NCBI GenBank assembly: GCA_963971285.1
Contig: OZ020257.1
Coordinates: 11,174,602 to 11,238,601, forward strand
Origin: Astropecten irregularis
Taxonomy: Eukaryota > Echinodermata > Asteroidea > Paxillosida > Astropectinidae
Length of the DNA: 64,000 bases
Direction: 5' to 3'
Below are positions 1 to 11,639 of this stretch, one piece after another. Below the pieces are notes generated by a model. That model did not search any database. It was not told the origin of the DNA and saw only the letters and a program-made list of their open reading frames with translations. How positions within the stretch are numbered: position 1 is the stretch's first letter; the number at the start of each line of letters is the position of its first letter. The position numbers were made by a program, and so were the translations under genes.

Positions 1-100
1 CCACTTACGCCACAAATGTTGCGTAAGTTGCGCCACTTACGCAACATTTGTTGCGTAAGTTGGACTTACGCCATGGCGTAAAGTTTCGTGAAATCGGCTG
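1..100. mobile_element. Family A palindromic MITE, right part, cut by window edge
   Basis: The sequence is an inverted repeat of CTTACGCAACATTTG-type words ending in GAAATCGGCTG. It matches the complete copy at 7350-7486. The left end lies outside the window. On its right it abuts the inside of a family P palindrome, so A seems to have inserted into P. Confidence 0.8.
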
Positions 101-225
101 CCGGTCTTCAAGTCAACAGCGCACGCGCACGCACGCGCAAATGAACGCGCGCATGCTCACAATTGCGAAAGCATGGTTTCCGCGTGCGCTGTTGACTCAA
201 GACCGATTCACAAAAGTCTCCCATT
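101..225. mobile_element. Family P palindromic MITE, interrupted copy
   Basis: The stretch runs from CCGGTCTTCAAGTCAACAGC to GTCTCCCATTG and matches the complete palindrome at 25705-25852. The inner arms are rich in GCGC-type alternation. The outer left end is missing because the family A element joins it at base 100. Confidence 0.75.
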
Positions 226-1162
226 GGTTCGGCGCGACGCTGGCACAACTGTCTGAAACGGGGGTAAGACAAGGAAAAGACATAGGCACTATGTTGTAAA
301 ATGTGATCAGTTATTTTGTTATACAAAAAGGAGGCTACCAACTTAAAATCATTTACCAATTTTGTTAAAATTGTTTAACAGCCAATTCATGCAGTCATAT
401 TTTATGGTAATATTCTGCAGAAGAGCAATTGCTATAATTTCCTGCACATTAGTATGGAGATTATACATTTGCATTAATTGAATATTTGCAAAAATGATGT
501 ATGTCACATTTTGGCAGAACCAACCATTTACGCTCGATGGACTTTTGTCCGATTGAGGTTTTGGAAAAGTTATCATCCCAACGTTGAATGATTTGTTTAA
601 AAAGAAAAGAAAAAAGGGGCATCGGCACAAGAACAAAACTGCAGCAACAGAATTCCGTCCAGAACTTGACGAAAAAATCTGAGCTGAATTCTCACTGGAC
701 TATGGGCCAGCGTCGGGCGGGTGATATATAATAGAGCAGGCTGACGTTGGTAATACCATTAAGGATTTTTCTCAATTTGTTGGATAAATACTTGGCACGG
801 CCGAGCCGGCACTTGTTGTCCCGCGTGCCATTCTCCCCCGGGCGTTGTTGATCCCGATTCGCCGAACATGATCCCTTGATTACATCCCGGGCATCGAGCT
901 GGCCGGCAGGGCGAGAGAGAGGGGGAGAGCATGCCACCGTGCCGAGAGCCAGTACATCAAGACTAGACGTTTCAAATCGTAGGGATATTATTCTTGTAAC
1001 CGTATCACCACGTTCAGATAGTTCAGCAGTATAGGTTTTGCAGACCTATGTATTTAGCAAAGAATCTTGAGTTTGAACATTAAGAGATTGCGCAGGAAAA
1101 TCGTGCAGTGAATATGAAGTTTGATTTCCTTTGTTTTTTATTTTCCGAGCGTCTATAGGCAT
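226..1162. other. No recognisable gene or repeat
   Basis: The stretch is mostly AT-rich. Only 780-960 is GC-rich (CGGCACGGCCGAGCC region). It has short open frames on both strands but no protein motif I recognise. Confidence 0.4.
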
Positions 1163-1481
1163 GTTTAAAAGTAGTATCATATTTCAGTTTTTATCCAAGA
1201 AATACAGATTCATGGGCACAAATACGGTGCCCACGTTTTGAGAAAACAGTGAAAAACAGCCACAGTATTTCTTAAGTCTTTCCTCTTTTATTTTTGATCT
1301 TTATTTTTGATCAAAACGAATTTCGGTCGTTGTTTTACTAATTTCTGGACAAATACACAATTTCTGGCGGAAATAAAATAACGGTATGTTTCTACCACCA
1401 CCATCTTCATACCCTGTAAGTTATACGTATATCTGCGAACATTTCTGTTTTGGTTTCTTACCTAAGTATGATATTACCTAG
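1163..1481 (+). mobile_element. Family B MITE, internally deleted copy
   Basis: It begins TTTAAAAGTAGTATCAT and ends AAGTATGATATTACCTA. The AGATTCATGGGCA, GGTGCCCAC and AATTTCTGG blocks are in family order. About 50 bp after the GGGCA block, present in full copies, is missing. Confidence 0.85.
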
Positions 1482-1718
1482 GACGGGCTTGGGACGCCAT
1501 CAACATGTTGAATTTCGGAATACTAATATTTTTGTACCGGCACAGCTTTTTGCAATGCTGAAATAAATAATAATAGGCCGCGTTTAGCGTCATTTGTTGC
1601 ACATTAGCTTATGTGCTCAGCCTCGGGATAAATGCATCAAAGGCATCGACCATTTTATTCGGAATAATATAATAGCCTTATGTCTAAGCATGGTCGTTTG
1701 AATGGTAGATTCGATATC

Positions 1719-2083
1719 ATAAAGATACTTTCATACTTTGGTAGCATACCGAAACAGAAATCTTCACAGATTTACCTATAATTTACAGGGTATAAAGATG
1801 ATGATGGTAGAAACATACCGTTAACACGTTTCTCCATGAAATGATGCATTTATCCAGAAAAGAGTAAAACCAATATCCAATTTGTGTGTGTGGATATTTT
1901 CAAGATAAAATATTATGGTGAAAAGAAAAAAATGCTGTTGCCGTTTTTCAACGTTTACTCAAAAAAGTAGCCACCATATTGGACTGACAATTTCACAGAT
2001 GACTGTGACTGTATCTTCCTTGATATTTTTGCCCATGAATCTGCATTTCTTTGACAAAATTCAAAGTATGATAGTACCTTTAA
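1719..2083 (-). mobile_element. Family B MITE, near full length
   Basis: Inverted copy with TTTCATACTTTGGTAG at one end and TATGATAGTACCTTTAAA at the other. The hairpin-like centre and the GATATTTTTGCCCATGAATC block are kept. Open frames within it are transposon sequence, not genes. Confidence 0.85.
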
Positions 2084-2572
2084 AGGACCATCGCTTATAT
2101 ATAACCTGATTATAAAATGATTCACGACAAGCGAACAAAGAATGGCGCCCAAAATCTATCAAAACCGGAGAAGATATGAAGCTTCGTAAAAGTCACACCT
2201 GTTGTTTAATCTTCGCTCGTGCTGACATTTTAATCTGAGCGAAACAAGAGGCACAATGATTGAGAGTTGTTCCGTTTTCTCTCAAGAAATGTCGCGCAGA
2301 AAGACAGCAAAACTGAGCCAAACCTACATAATTTTGTCGATGTCGCAATTGTTTAAGGTGCAAATCCATAGGCTTGTTTGCTATACATACACTGTCAATG
2401 GACCCTTTCGCTCATACCCTGACTATGGGACTTTGTGAATAAAATTTTAGTGTAGAACCTTGTAACAAAAATGTGGTTCCCATTATTTTGTGTACGCTTA
2501 ATTTTCTCCCCGTATCGCGGAGAGAAGTGTGTGACTTTTGATATTTAGCTACTGCTGATTTCTTTTATATAT
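2084..2572. other. No recognisable feature
   Basis: AT-rich sequence with short random open frames. I see no repeat shared with the rest of the window and no splice-flanked coding segment. Confidence 0.4.
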
Positions 2573-2915
2573 AATTACAAAAAGGGTATTGGGGAGACAA
2601 GTTAGCGTCTGAAAGTGGACATTAGCCTGGGAGACATCGGGACGTAAGCCCACCGCACACTATACGATCCGACTACGACCCGACTGGTTTTTGGAAGGAT
2701 CGCAAAGCCTTCTGTGAGTCTTAACCGTGATTCGACAGTCGAATCCTGCCGACTGGCCATCAGAGTGGGTCTGCGACTGGGAACAATCACGGTTAAGACT
2801 CCCAATATGCTTTGCGATCCTTCCACAAACCAGTCGGGTCCTAGTCGGAATGTCGGATCGTATAGTGTGCGGTGGGCTTGTGGGAGACTTTCCGATGTCT
2901 CCCTAAGGTTGCGAT
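2573..2915 (+). mobile_element. Family G repeat split by a nested F element
   Basis: AATTACAAAAAGGGTATT, GGGAGACA, then GGGAGACATCGGGAC lie left of the F element, and GGGAGACTTTCCGATGTCTCC lies right of it. The same words run uninterrupted at 30470 and 36110, so this copy was split by an insertion. Confidence 0.75.
2646..2879. mobile_element. Family F fold-back MITE, 234 bp
   Basis: Ends are AAGCCCACCGCACACTATAC and its reverse complement. The arms continue inward through GGATCGCAAAGC and TCTTAACCGTGATT to a short centre, so nearly the whole element is one hairpin. It lies inside the family G repeat. The open frames on both strands here come from the palindrome. Confidence 0.85.
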
Positions 2916-3004
2916 GATCGCAAAACGTTAGTGAAATCGGCCCTGTAGACACTAGAAATAACGCCTTGATATCTTGTTTGGTACCGTATCTCTTTGCCTT
3001 TAAA

Positions 3005-3190
3005 GGCCTTTTCACATGTTCAAACTCCCAAGGCTTGCGAATTTTTCTCATGCTTGAGAAATCTTACGAAAGTGCCATAGTGTAAAAGGACACGAATGCT
3101 TGAGAGTGACTGACGTCCCTGGTGAATCCTTGAGAAATTTATCAAGCACAAAAAAACCTCGCAAGGCTTTTTCTGCACAGTGTGAAAAGG
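3005..3190. mobile_element. MITE with GGCCTTTTCACA-like inverted ends, 186 bp
   Basis: The left end GGCCTTTTCACATGTT mirrors the right end CACAGTGTGAAAAGG. The arms continue through AAGGCTTGCGA and TCGCAAGGCTT. Family assignment is open; such ends are common among hAT-type MITEs. Confidence 0.65.
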
Positions 3191-3974
3191 AATTAATGAG
3201 AATCAGATCTCAGCAAGGTCAGACGTATACACATTGTGTGATAATATCAGCTGTTTAATTCACAAGATTATATAGGAGAGCTACGTGTTTGAATATTCCT
3301 GTATATGCAAAGGACATTGATTTTCTAGTGAATATGGGGGCATGACTATTATCAAGTCTGATGAATCCAGACTTGATATAAGTAGTCGCTGGGAAATGGA
3401 GACACGATGCATAACGCATGAGCTCATAATAACGATAAAATCAAATCATATAGCAACGGCGTCTGCATTTTCCATTAATTTAAGCTAATTCAATTTCACG
3501 ATTCACGTAGTTCCAATTATATAGCAATTCGTATGATACATAATTACCAAACGATAAACAAGGAGGCCAATAACGTGAGACCCAGTCTAAAACTTCATAG
3601 GTTTTAATGAACAAGTGCAGTGACACCGATGAAATGTGTGTGCTATTGTGATTGGATGAAGACGTATAGTCTAAATAGGATTGTTTTTGAGTGGTCGGTG
3701 GCAATGGATGAATCGAGTTGGGGGATTAGTCGGCGACACTGAACTGTTCAATTGATTGTTTTAGTGTCCTTTGATTTAATTACACTGGTAATGAGATTAC
3801 TGTTCGTGGTCATTCAGTCCGCCAGACCGGAGTGTTTGCCCGGGGTCGTGGGCTTGATGATCACCGCAGACAGTCGCCGAGAATCTCGGCGGGACTCGAA
3901 CCGAGGTCAAACAGAACGCAGGACAACATCGAACCCCCGATACCAACCAGACCATTCAAACAAGTGGACCGACT
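3191..3974. other. No gene; one weak SINE-like patch
   Basis: Mostly unassigned. At 3874-3903 a short perfect hairpin (CGCCGAGA/TCTCGGCG) precedes GGGACTCGAACC. The latter is the reverse complement of a Pol III B box (GGTTCGAGTCC), so a decayed minus-strand SINE is possible. Confidence 0.3.
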
Positions 3975-4148
3975 CGATTTTCGGTCCATTCACAATGGTG
4001 CGCCACCATGAGTTTGCAACGCGTTGGCCAATCACAATGCGAGGAAATACTTTTGCCGACAAACTGCGCATGTGTTAAGAATTGAATTGTGATTGGCCAA
4101 CGCGTTGCAAGCTCATGGCGGCGCACTGTTGTGAATCGCTCGAATTGG
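3975..4148. mobile_element. Family H fold-back MITE
   Basis: Arms of about 50 bp carry GCAACGCGTTGGCCAATCAC and its complement, with ATTCACAATGGTGCGCC and GGCGCACTGTTGTGAAT outside. About 48 bp separate the arms. No second copy was seen in the window. Confidence 0.7.
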
Positions 4149-4301
4149 GAGAACATTGTTTGTAGGAAGGAGAAACAATAAAGACTGAACACAATAATAA
4201 ACTCGGCTATTATTTAACACAAATTTACAGCCGAAGTCATCGACAACAAAAGTGAATTTTCAAGCTTGAATCTCAGTTGCTCGGTTGCCTTGGGAGACTA
4301 T

Positions 4302-4772
4302 GGTTACACCCAAGTAAATGAACTCCCATTACAGACAACAGTGATAAATCCTCAAACTTCAAAAATCATTTAAAAATATACAGATCTCTCACAGCTGTTC
4401 AAGTTGCACAGAAAAATGATGATGAACATGTCACCTTTCATTTTATGGTAGGGTGACCATTGAATTTTTGAGATATAGGCCTACTCATTCTCAGCTGACC
4501 ACCCTTAAAACAAAGTATAAATCACTCCAGTCAAAGAAGCCATTAAAAAAAAAACATCCCTCTGCAAAGCGGCTGATCAAATAGACCCATTTTCTCACCC
4601 AATTGCATCACAAATGGAAGTTCAGAGTCCAGGCAGGAGGTCCAGTGCCATATTTCTTCAATCCTTTATTTTCATAGCTCTCACAACTCCCTTATTTAAA
4701 ATATATTGAGTGCTCAACTTTTATTCATGAGCTCGGCGGACGGATTTTGGGTCTATTTACTTGGGTGCACCC
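4302..4772. mobile_element. Family R-like MITE with CTAT target duplication
   Basis: Left end GGTTACACCCAAGTAAAT, right end ATTTACTTGGGTGCACCC. CTAT flanks it on both sides (4298-4301 and 4773-4776). The ends resemble those of the 483-bp pair at 48-50 kb (GGGTGCACCACACTAAATA), which suggests the same group. The interior has no coding capacity. Confidence 0.65.
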
Positions 4773-5989
4773 CTATTCACTGCGACGAGGGTGACAATAT
4801 CTGCTTTAGATTGTTGATTTACGTTTGCTGAAGGTCTATAGAAACGGGAAATCCCCCGGGGTTTTCGGGGTGAGACACCTTCGTGAAGGTCTCGCTATAG
4901 CTCCGTCCAACCCTACGGTCTGATGCTAATTCTATCGGTTCAATCCAGCCATCAGATGGGTGGATAGAACCGGCTACCCTTGGAATAATATTGCACGCCC
5001 ATTATTCTGACCCAACCGTGCGGTTTCAAAGAATTAAGGGAAAACCGATCAAGATTGGGACCGTGCATCGGTAATAATTAAACCACAACTGCACCCAGTC
5101 AACTCCGCGGCGCTGTTTTGAGGCATAGTGAGCTCTCTCTCTCACTGGTCGGTTAAAAGGGTGGCTCATACTAAATATTCAAATACATGCGCGGGATTAC
5201 TGGGTATCCTTGACTTGCTGTTTTAAGTTGAAATGAAAACCATTAAAAAACCACAAAACAAGAATCTCTCATGGCTACATGCCCTGCAGGGGGACTATAT
5301 CGATTCCTAAGAGGTGCTTTAAACCTATTCATTATGCGCTCACAGTGATCCTTCCTTAATTAAACCCATTAGTTAACGGTGGTATTATTTAAAGCGTCAT
5401 TTAAACGGCCAAGGATGTTGCTCATCTAATTTGCACATTTACTAGTATATACTACAAGCAACCATTCATATCGGGAATGCAGAATAACAGGTTGACTTTT
5501 TGAAACCATTCTGTAATCAAGGTAGTACTTTATTGCCACATAAAAACTGCGATAATAACAGCGCTGTGCTGAAGCGAAATTCAAATGCGAAATAGATTGC
5601 GGTCATTTTCCGGAGTTTGCGGTGTTCATTAAAACAAGATTTGTTGTGTAAGCCGGGCATGGTTTTGCGTATAGGCCTACATGTATGTGTAAAGCATTGA
5701 TTGTTCCATTAGTCATGGAATGTGTTGAATAACCCTAGCCTGAAGTAAATTCTTTCACAAGCACTATGTATAGCGGTGGCACGCACAAATCCCTCGCTGC
5801 TTGGAGGTATGACATGCCGGCATCGACCAAAAACATAAATATCGCGTATGACTGCATTTCCCTCAACACATTCACCGTTGAAAATCATGACGCACATACC
5901 TCTTGGTGCATAACCCATGGATAGACTAATCAGTAGTTTCACTGAATAATTAAGGCAATACGGCAAAAACCGTCAAATTTGCCAATTAA
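4773..5989. other. No recognisable gene or repeat
   Basis: About 1.2 kb without a repeat found elsewhere in the window. There is a small hairpin GAGACACCTTC/GAAGGTCTC near 4872. A plus-strand open frame near 5720-5915 has mixed composition but no reliable splice sites or known motif. Confidence 0.35.
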
Positions 5990-6070
5990 AGGGCATGGAT
6001 AACATTGGTAAAGGTGACAGAGCAGCTGCTGGATGCTCATACTTTGATTTGTCATTCAATAAAAACCAAA
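5990..6070 (-). mobile_element. Fragment of a family C MITE (subtype with TTTGATTTGTCATTCAA)
   Basis: GGTAAAGGTGACAGAGCAGC followed by TTTGATTTGTCATTCAA matches the terminal part of the C copies at 9914 and 38255 in reverse. The rest of the element is absent. Confidence 0.5.
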
Positions 6071-6293
6071 CCAGTGAAGTTTCAGCTCAATTGATTATTG
6101 GAACCAGTATAGAAAACGACGAAATAAATGACGCAATATTATTACGCCAAATTGTGTAGTAACAGCTGTCTCATATTGTTATCTTGCCAAGATAACAAAT
6201 GTTGTTTGATTTTACACTTGAATGGATAAATACATCTGATGAAGTAGTTGTTATACTATACGAAAGCTCATGTAGTTATTCTCCTAGTTAGTC

Positions 6294-6663
6294 TTTAAAG
6301 GTAGTATCATACTTTGGTTTTTGTCAAAGAAGTGCAGATTCGTGGGCACAAATATCAAAAAAGATACCGTCACAGTCATCTGTGAAAATTTTAGTTCCAT
6401 ACGGTGCCCACTTTTTGAGAAAATCGTGAAAAACGGCCACAGTATTTCTTAAGTCTTTTCTCTTTTATTCCTAATTTTTTATAAGATCAAAAAGATTTTC
6501 GGTAGTTGTTTTACTAGTTTCTGGATAAATACACCATTTCAGGCGGAAAAATAATTGTAACGGTAGGTTTCTATACCAGAACCATCTTCATATCCTGTAA
6601 GTATACGTAAATCTGTCAGCATTTCTGTTTTGGTCTCTAACCAAAGTATGATACTACCTTTAA
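6294..6663 (+). mobile_element. Family B MITE, full length
   Basis: TTTAAAGGTAGTATCATACT opens and AGTATGATACTACCTTTAA closes the copy. All internal blocks are present, including GGTGCCCACTTTTTGAG and AATACACCATTTCAGGCGG. Confidence 0.9.
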
Positions 6664-7330
6664 GACAAACATGTTTATATAAGCTGATGCGCAATATTAC
6701 GAGGCCTGAGAATGTAATCTACAATTTGCAGCCAGGCATAAACCCTGGAATGATCTTTCGGAGAAAACCTCGTCTTCAAAAGACAACAAAAATCACGGTG
6801 TCTTGTAGATTACGTCTGAGTCTTTGCTATTAAAGCCTTCTTCATGCTCATAAGCCTGGCCTAACGAGGTTTTTTTGTGATGCGATGAAACATTTAATTC
6901 ACCGTTGAAGAAGAACCATTAATATTGAAGAGTGAAAGAAAACGAACATTAATCAAGCTTTTAAGACTGTAGGGCAATTTGTAATCATTTGCTTTCAAAC
7001 AAAGACACTGCTTTAACTTTGGGAAAAATTTTACAGCATCTCACAATTTCGATTTCTTTTGCTTTTGCTTGATTTTTGGTTTGTTTCATTGTTTCTTTGT
7101 TTGTTCGTTTGCTGCCCACCCTGATTCCTGAAACTTCCCCTAGGGGGTTGCTGGAAGGTGGGCTTATGCCCCCTCCCCACCCCTCCACTTCAACCCGCCC
7201 CTCCCATGTACACATTCGTATCCATTTTAGGCCGTTCGGTAATTTTACGTATATTATTCACCATCTCACTTTTTCGCCTATATCACTTTTGCCAACTTCT
7301 TGCGTAACCCATCTGTATTAAATGCAGTCT
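6664..7330. other. No gene seen
   Basis: Unassigned AT-rich sequence. The 7060-7210 part is T/C-rich with CCCCTCCCCACCCCTCC-like runs that give open frames by composition only. Confidence 0.4.
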
Positions 7331-7815
7331 TATTAAAGGTACAATACAGCAGCCGATTTCACGAAACTTTACGCCATGGCGTAAGTCCAACTTACGCCAC
7401 AAATGTTGCGTAAGTGGCGCAACTTACGCAACATTTGTGGCGTAAGTGGACTTACGCCATGGCGTAAAGTTTCGTGAAATCGGCTGCAGAATTGGTAACA
7501 TACCCAAACATAAACGTTTACATATTTACGTATAACTTCCAGGATGTGCAGATGGTGCTGGTAGAAACCGTTAAAATATTTCAGCCTGAAATGGGTTTTT
7601 TATCCAGAAATTACTCAAATTAGTAAAACAACGAGTTTTGATCCCGGGGCAAGATTAAAAGCATTCCGAAATTTAGTCGGGTTTCCGCTATTTTTTCGTC
7701 ACGGTAACTCAGATGTTCGATTGAGCTCAAATTTTCACAGGTTTATTATTTCATGTACATATTGATCGGACAAAGTGTGAGTACTGTTCTGTGGCCATTA
7801 CCAATACCTTTAAGT
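7331..7815 (+). mobile_element. Family C MITE interrupted by a family A element
   Basis: The first terminal bases (TTAAAGGTACAATACAG) lie left of the palindrome at 7350-7486, and the copy resumes as AATTGGTAACATACCCAAAC. It ends at CCAATACCTTTAAG. The uninterrupted C copies at 45841 and 53907 show that no other sequence belongs between the two parts. Confidence 0.85.
7350..7486. mobile_element. Family A palindromic MITE, complete, 137 bp
   Basis: CAGCCGATTTCACGAAAC opens and the mirror image GTTTCGTGAAATCGGCTG closes it. The arms meet around CTTACGCCACAAATG / CATTTGTGGCGTAAG, so the whole element can fold on itself. CAG lies on both sides (7347-7349, 7487-7489), consistent with a 3-bp target duplication. 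Confidence 0.9.
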
Positions 7816-9456
7816 CTCCCAGCTCGGGGTACGTTTTTAGCCCGACTGAAAATAAGTATTACATTTGTTATTTTTCCTATAATTTGTTTTTGCTTGATAC
7901 GGTTTCGTCTATTGCATTCTTCGAAAACTCTTTTTACCAAAATATGCAAGTTTATCAGATAGATTTGATTTGGCCTTAAAACATCAATTCTTACATTTAT
8001 TCAATGTATGCAAATGTGTATCTCAATACGTATATAGTGCGGAAATGATTGTCATTTATATTTGTAATCAATTTGATATAGAAACGAGGAAAATTATTGA
8101 TCAAACTGCGATCTTTCTGTTGCGATTCATTCTCCATTTCAATCACTGCGTGAACCAGTCCCCTGCAGTCTAGTATGCTTCCAGTGTGGTTTAATGTAAT
8201 TGATGGTAATGTCACATGATATTATGTTGATGGCCTGTTATTGCACTTGTGGCACGTACGGGTGTGAGTACACCGGGGAAGCGACCCGCCGAAATCGACT
8301 TCACGGCACGGTCGTGGCTGGGAAGTTATTCAGTTTCAAAGCAAACCATCGCTGGGTGATCCCTTTTCTTCGCGTCGTGACCCATAACAAATGTCCGGTA
8401 ATATTGATCGAGTATATTGGTTCGTTATGCCCTAAATAAAATGTACTTCGAAAAATTTAATACAAACATTAACAACATTTCTTGTTGCTAAAGTTTTTTG
8501 CCCAGAAGTACGTTTCCACAATGTTCAAAGTATACCACAATCGTTAATGTTTGATTAAAATGGTAGTGAGCTGTGCAATCAATTGCCCCTTTTAGATGTT
8601 GTTTTCGATGAAAATTCAGGTCTACCCAGGTATTTGATAAGTGTCATTTATAAGGGCGATACTCAGTCACTAGCAAGTCTCGTAGAGGAGAAAATCTACA
8701 ATTGAATTGTGTGATGATTGATCACAATTTAGCATGTATAGCTTTTATGGATTTGCACTTTTTGTGTGCATGACTACAGATGCATAGCAACTGGATCTGA
8801 CCCGGTTAGGTAAACATCTATCAAAACACTTTCCTTCTTTTGTTCCTTTTTTCCCTCCACTTTCTCCCTTTACTTCAGGTAAACACGGACCAATCGTTAT
8901 TCTTATTCCCCCTTCACCCCTGAAAATAGATCAATGATCACCCAGCAGCGAGCACACTCTCCCAAGGCCTGATCCCAACTCGACCAAATGGCTCAGATTC
9001 AAAGATCCGTGCAATTTCTCACTGTAGAACAATTTTGCTGGATTCTTGTTTTGGTGCACGCAATACTTGAGGGCTGGTTTAAGTTCACAGCCATCTGTTA
9101 TCGTTTGCAGTAACTTAACCACACTTACAGCACTTCTCCAAAAGGACAGAGTGTAATCGGAGAATCCAAAATAACAACATAAGAAGGTCTCGTTCCCGAG
9201 ATCTTATAGGAAACTTAACGAAAACTGAGAACAGAGTGTTCGAAGTGCCCAAACACATTTCTATGTTTTCAGGTATTCTGTGAGTCGTCTTAAAAGGGAC
9301 AAAATATATAACAGCCCGGAGTCGGTCTTGTTTTCACGATTGCGCTGTTTTTCTTAAGTCAAGTCGGTTGCTTGGCTTCTCAAATGATATTGAAAAGGTT
9401 GAAATTGGCCTCTGTAAAAGACGATTTACAAGTCAATATATCCACCCTGTATAGTT
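7816..9456. other. No supported gene in 1.6 kb
   Basis: A plus open frame at 8200-8439 ends just before AATAAA at 8436 but shows no domain. A minus open frame at 8931-9122 has a protein-like mix (contains LLQTITDGCELKPALKYC) but no splice context I trust. No repeat is shared with the rest of the window. Confidence 0.35.
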
Positions 9457-9744
9457 AAAGGTAGTATGATACTTTGGTAGGAAACCTAAACAGAAATGTC
9501 GCAGAATTACCTATAACTTTCATGATATGAAGATGGTGCTGATAGAAACATATCATATTAACATCCTTCTGCCTGAAATGGTGTATTTATCAAGATATGT
9601 GTAAAAGGAACGACCGAAAATATTTTTGATCTTTAAAAGATAAAAAATAACGGCGAAAAGATTTAAGAAATACCGTGGGCGTTTTTCACCATTTTCTCCA
9701 AAAGGGGGCATCGTATGGGACTGAAATGTTCACAGATGACTGTT
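9457..9744 (-). mobile_element. Family B MITE, 3' truncated
   Basis: GTTAAAGGTAGTATGATACT starts the copy, which breaks off just after CACAGATGACTGTTCAG. There it meets a family J piece, so the missing end was lost or replaced at that junction. Confidence 0.8.
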
Positions 9745-9801
9745 CAGCTTTGATAAAGATCCTACGAGGTTTGAAACGCGTCAGGCCATTAACTCCAAGT
9801 C
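9745..9801. mobile_element. Family J fold-back, one arm only
   Basis: GATAAAGATCCTACGAGG and GAAACGCGTCAGGCC match the right arm of the fold-back at 41766-41887. The left arm is absent. Confidence 0.6.
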
Positions 9802-9913
9802 TTATAAAAAAAAAATTTAGATACAAGAAAATATAAATGAAATATACTGCTCAAATCGGATAACTGTCAACGAAATATAATTACATGTACTCGGTGAGTG
9901 AAGCTTATTTATT

Positions 9914-10306
9914 CTTAAAGGATTGGTAACATACCCAAACAAAAATGTTCACAGATTTACGTATAACATTCATGATATGAAGATGGTACAGGTAGAAACA
10001 TACCGTTAAAATGTTTCCGCCTGAAATGCTGTATTTATAAAGAAATAAGTAAAACAACGACCGAAAACAGTTTAGATCTAGGAGTGACATTAAAACTCCT
10101 GTGAATAGTTTGAAAATAACGTCTGCGTTTGTTGCTGTTTTCCACAGTTTCTGATGATGATATGAGCTGCAAATTTCACACGTTAGTTTTTATTTCATGA
10201 CAAATCAAACTATATTTTGATTTGTCATTCAAACAGACCTGTGAAATATATGAATGGTCTGCAGCTGTTCTGTCACCTTTTCCAATCATGTTTTATGCCT
10301 TTAAAT
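9914..10306 (+). mobile_element. Family C MITE, subtype with TGACAAATCAAA
   Basis: It starts at the GGATTGGTAACATACCC block and ends TTATGCCTTTAAA. The second half carries TTTCATGACAAATCAAA like the copy at 38255, instead of the GTACATGTTGGATCAGAC block of the main subtype. Confidence 0.75.
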
Positions 10307-10467
10307 ATCTGAAAATTGTCGTGCACGAAGCCACATCAGGTAAAATCTTACGCCCCTATCTTTATGGCTTAATAGGTGGCCCGTCGTTAATCCAGAAAGG
10401 TTGGCGGCGAAAATTCCCAGGTCTGTCAACATCGTCTTTATACCTGCACCTTAACCACGAAGGTCTG

Positions 10468-10833
10468 TTAAAGGTAGTATCATACTTTGGTTTTTATCAA
10501 AGAAATACAGATTCATGGGCAAATATATAAAGACAGACACAATAACAGTCATCTGTGAAAATGTCAGTCCCATACGGTGCCCACTTTTTTGAGAAAACAG
10601 TGAAAAACAGCCACAGTATTTCTTAAGTCTTTTCTCTTTTATTTTTGATCTTTTAAAAGATCAAATAGACTTTCGGTTGTTGTTTTACAAATTTCTGGAT
10701 AAATACACCATTTCAGGAGGAACAATTTTAACTGTACGTTTCTACCAGCACCATCTTCATACCCTGTAAGTTATACGTAAATCTGTGAACGTTTCTGTTT
10801 TGGTTTCTTACCAAAGTCTGATACTACCTTTAA
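10468..10833 (+). mobile_element. Family B MITE, full length
   Basis: Both TTAAAGGTAGTATCATACTT ends are present, with all internal blocks in order and few differences from the 36484 copy. Confidence 0.9.
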
Positions 10834-11639
10834 GTTGTTTTTACCTTTATCGATGAAATTGAGAAAAAAAGAAAGTGCATCGCATTTGCAGTACTCCCTG
10901 TCAATTCCTATGTGGTTCAACTTTACGTCTCAATTGTCAACCCAGCGGTTTTGATACTGATAACAAATAACATGCTTACCTTCAGTAATGACTGGAGCAG
11001 CAAAGCCGAGGAGACAGTAACCAAATCGCCTCAAGTTTGCAAAATGTCCACTCGAATGAGCCACAGTTGGCCTAGCAGCCGCTGGAAATCAGCGCACCTA
11101 TCGCCCGGTGCCTCGCTAATGAATGATCCGCCCGTAGCGGGCTGCTTTCATCCGCACGGCAATCTGTGGACAGATGAAAACCATGCATGTGAGTGTCAGT
11201 TGGTATAGGAAAACGAGAAACGAGCGCACCAATAGTAAGTCATCATTGGCCGCAGCGGCCTGTGTGTAGTTGCTTTACCAGCGCAGCGCACCGCTGGTAT
11301 CGATGTCTGTATGCACGCTGCACAGTTACGTACATGCCCAATATAGACGTCAGGGAGCTATACGTCAGTATGTATTCACTTCTGTGTGAATAGTCTGCCA
11401 ACAAATCAATACAATGTACCTAGTAAATTGTAGTAATTCAGGTAATTTATTATATTCCTATATATATATCTTCCATGCCGATGATTTTTTGGGCGGTTTC
11501 CGAGCTGGTGCGCATTGCGCATGACAATCATGTACGGCCAATGTGTATAAAATCGAGTAACAACTTTCTATGGTAACTGTTGATTTCAACGAAAAAAACA
11601 AACAAACAAAACTTGACTTTTTGCAATGTCTAACGAAAT
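10834..11639. other. No supported gene
   Basis: The GC-richer part at 11040-11330 holds a hairpin ACCAGCG...CGCTGGT near 11278-11299 and open frames on the plus strand without recognisable domains. Confidence 0.35.

Noticed and set aside
2602-3051. 149-codon minus-strand gene
   Set aside because: It reads across the F hairpin, the G repeat and part of another MITE.
5720-5915. Plus-strand exon resembling an aminopeptidase-fold fragment
   Set aside because: Resemblance was vague (DMPASTKNINIAYDC), the opposite strand is equally open, and splice sites are poor.
8931-9122. Minus-strand coding exon
   Set aside because: Protein-like composition only; no acceptor or donor and no homologue known to me.
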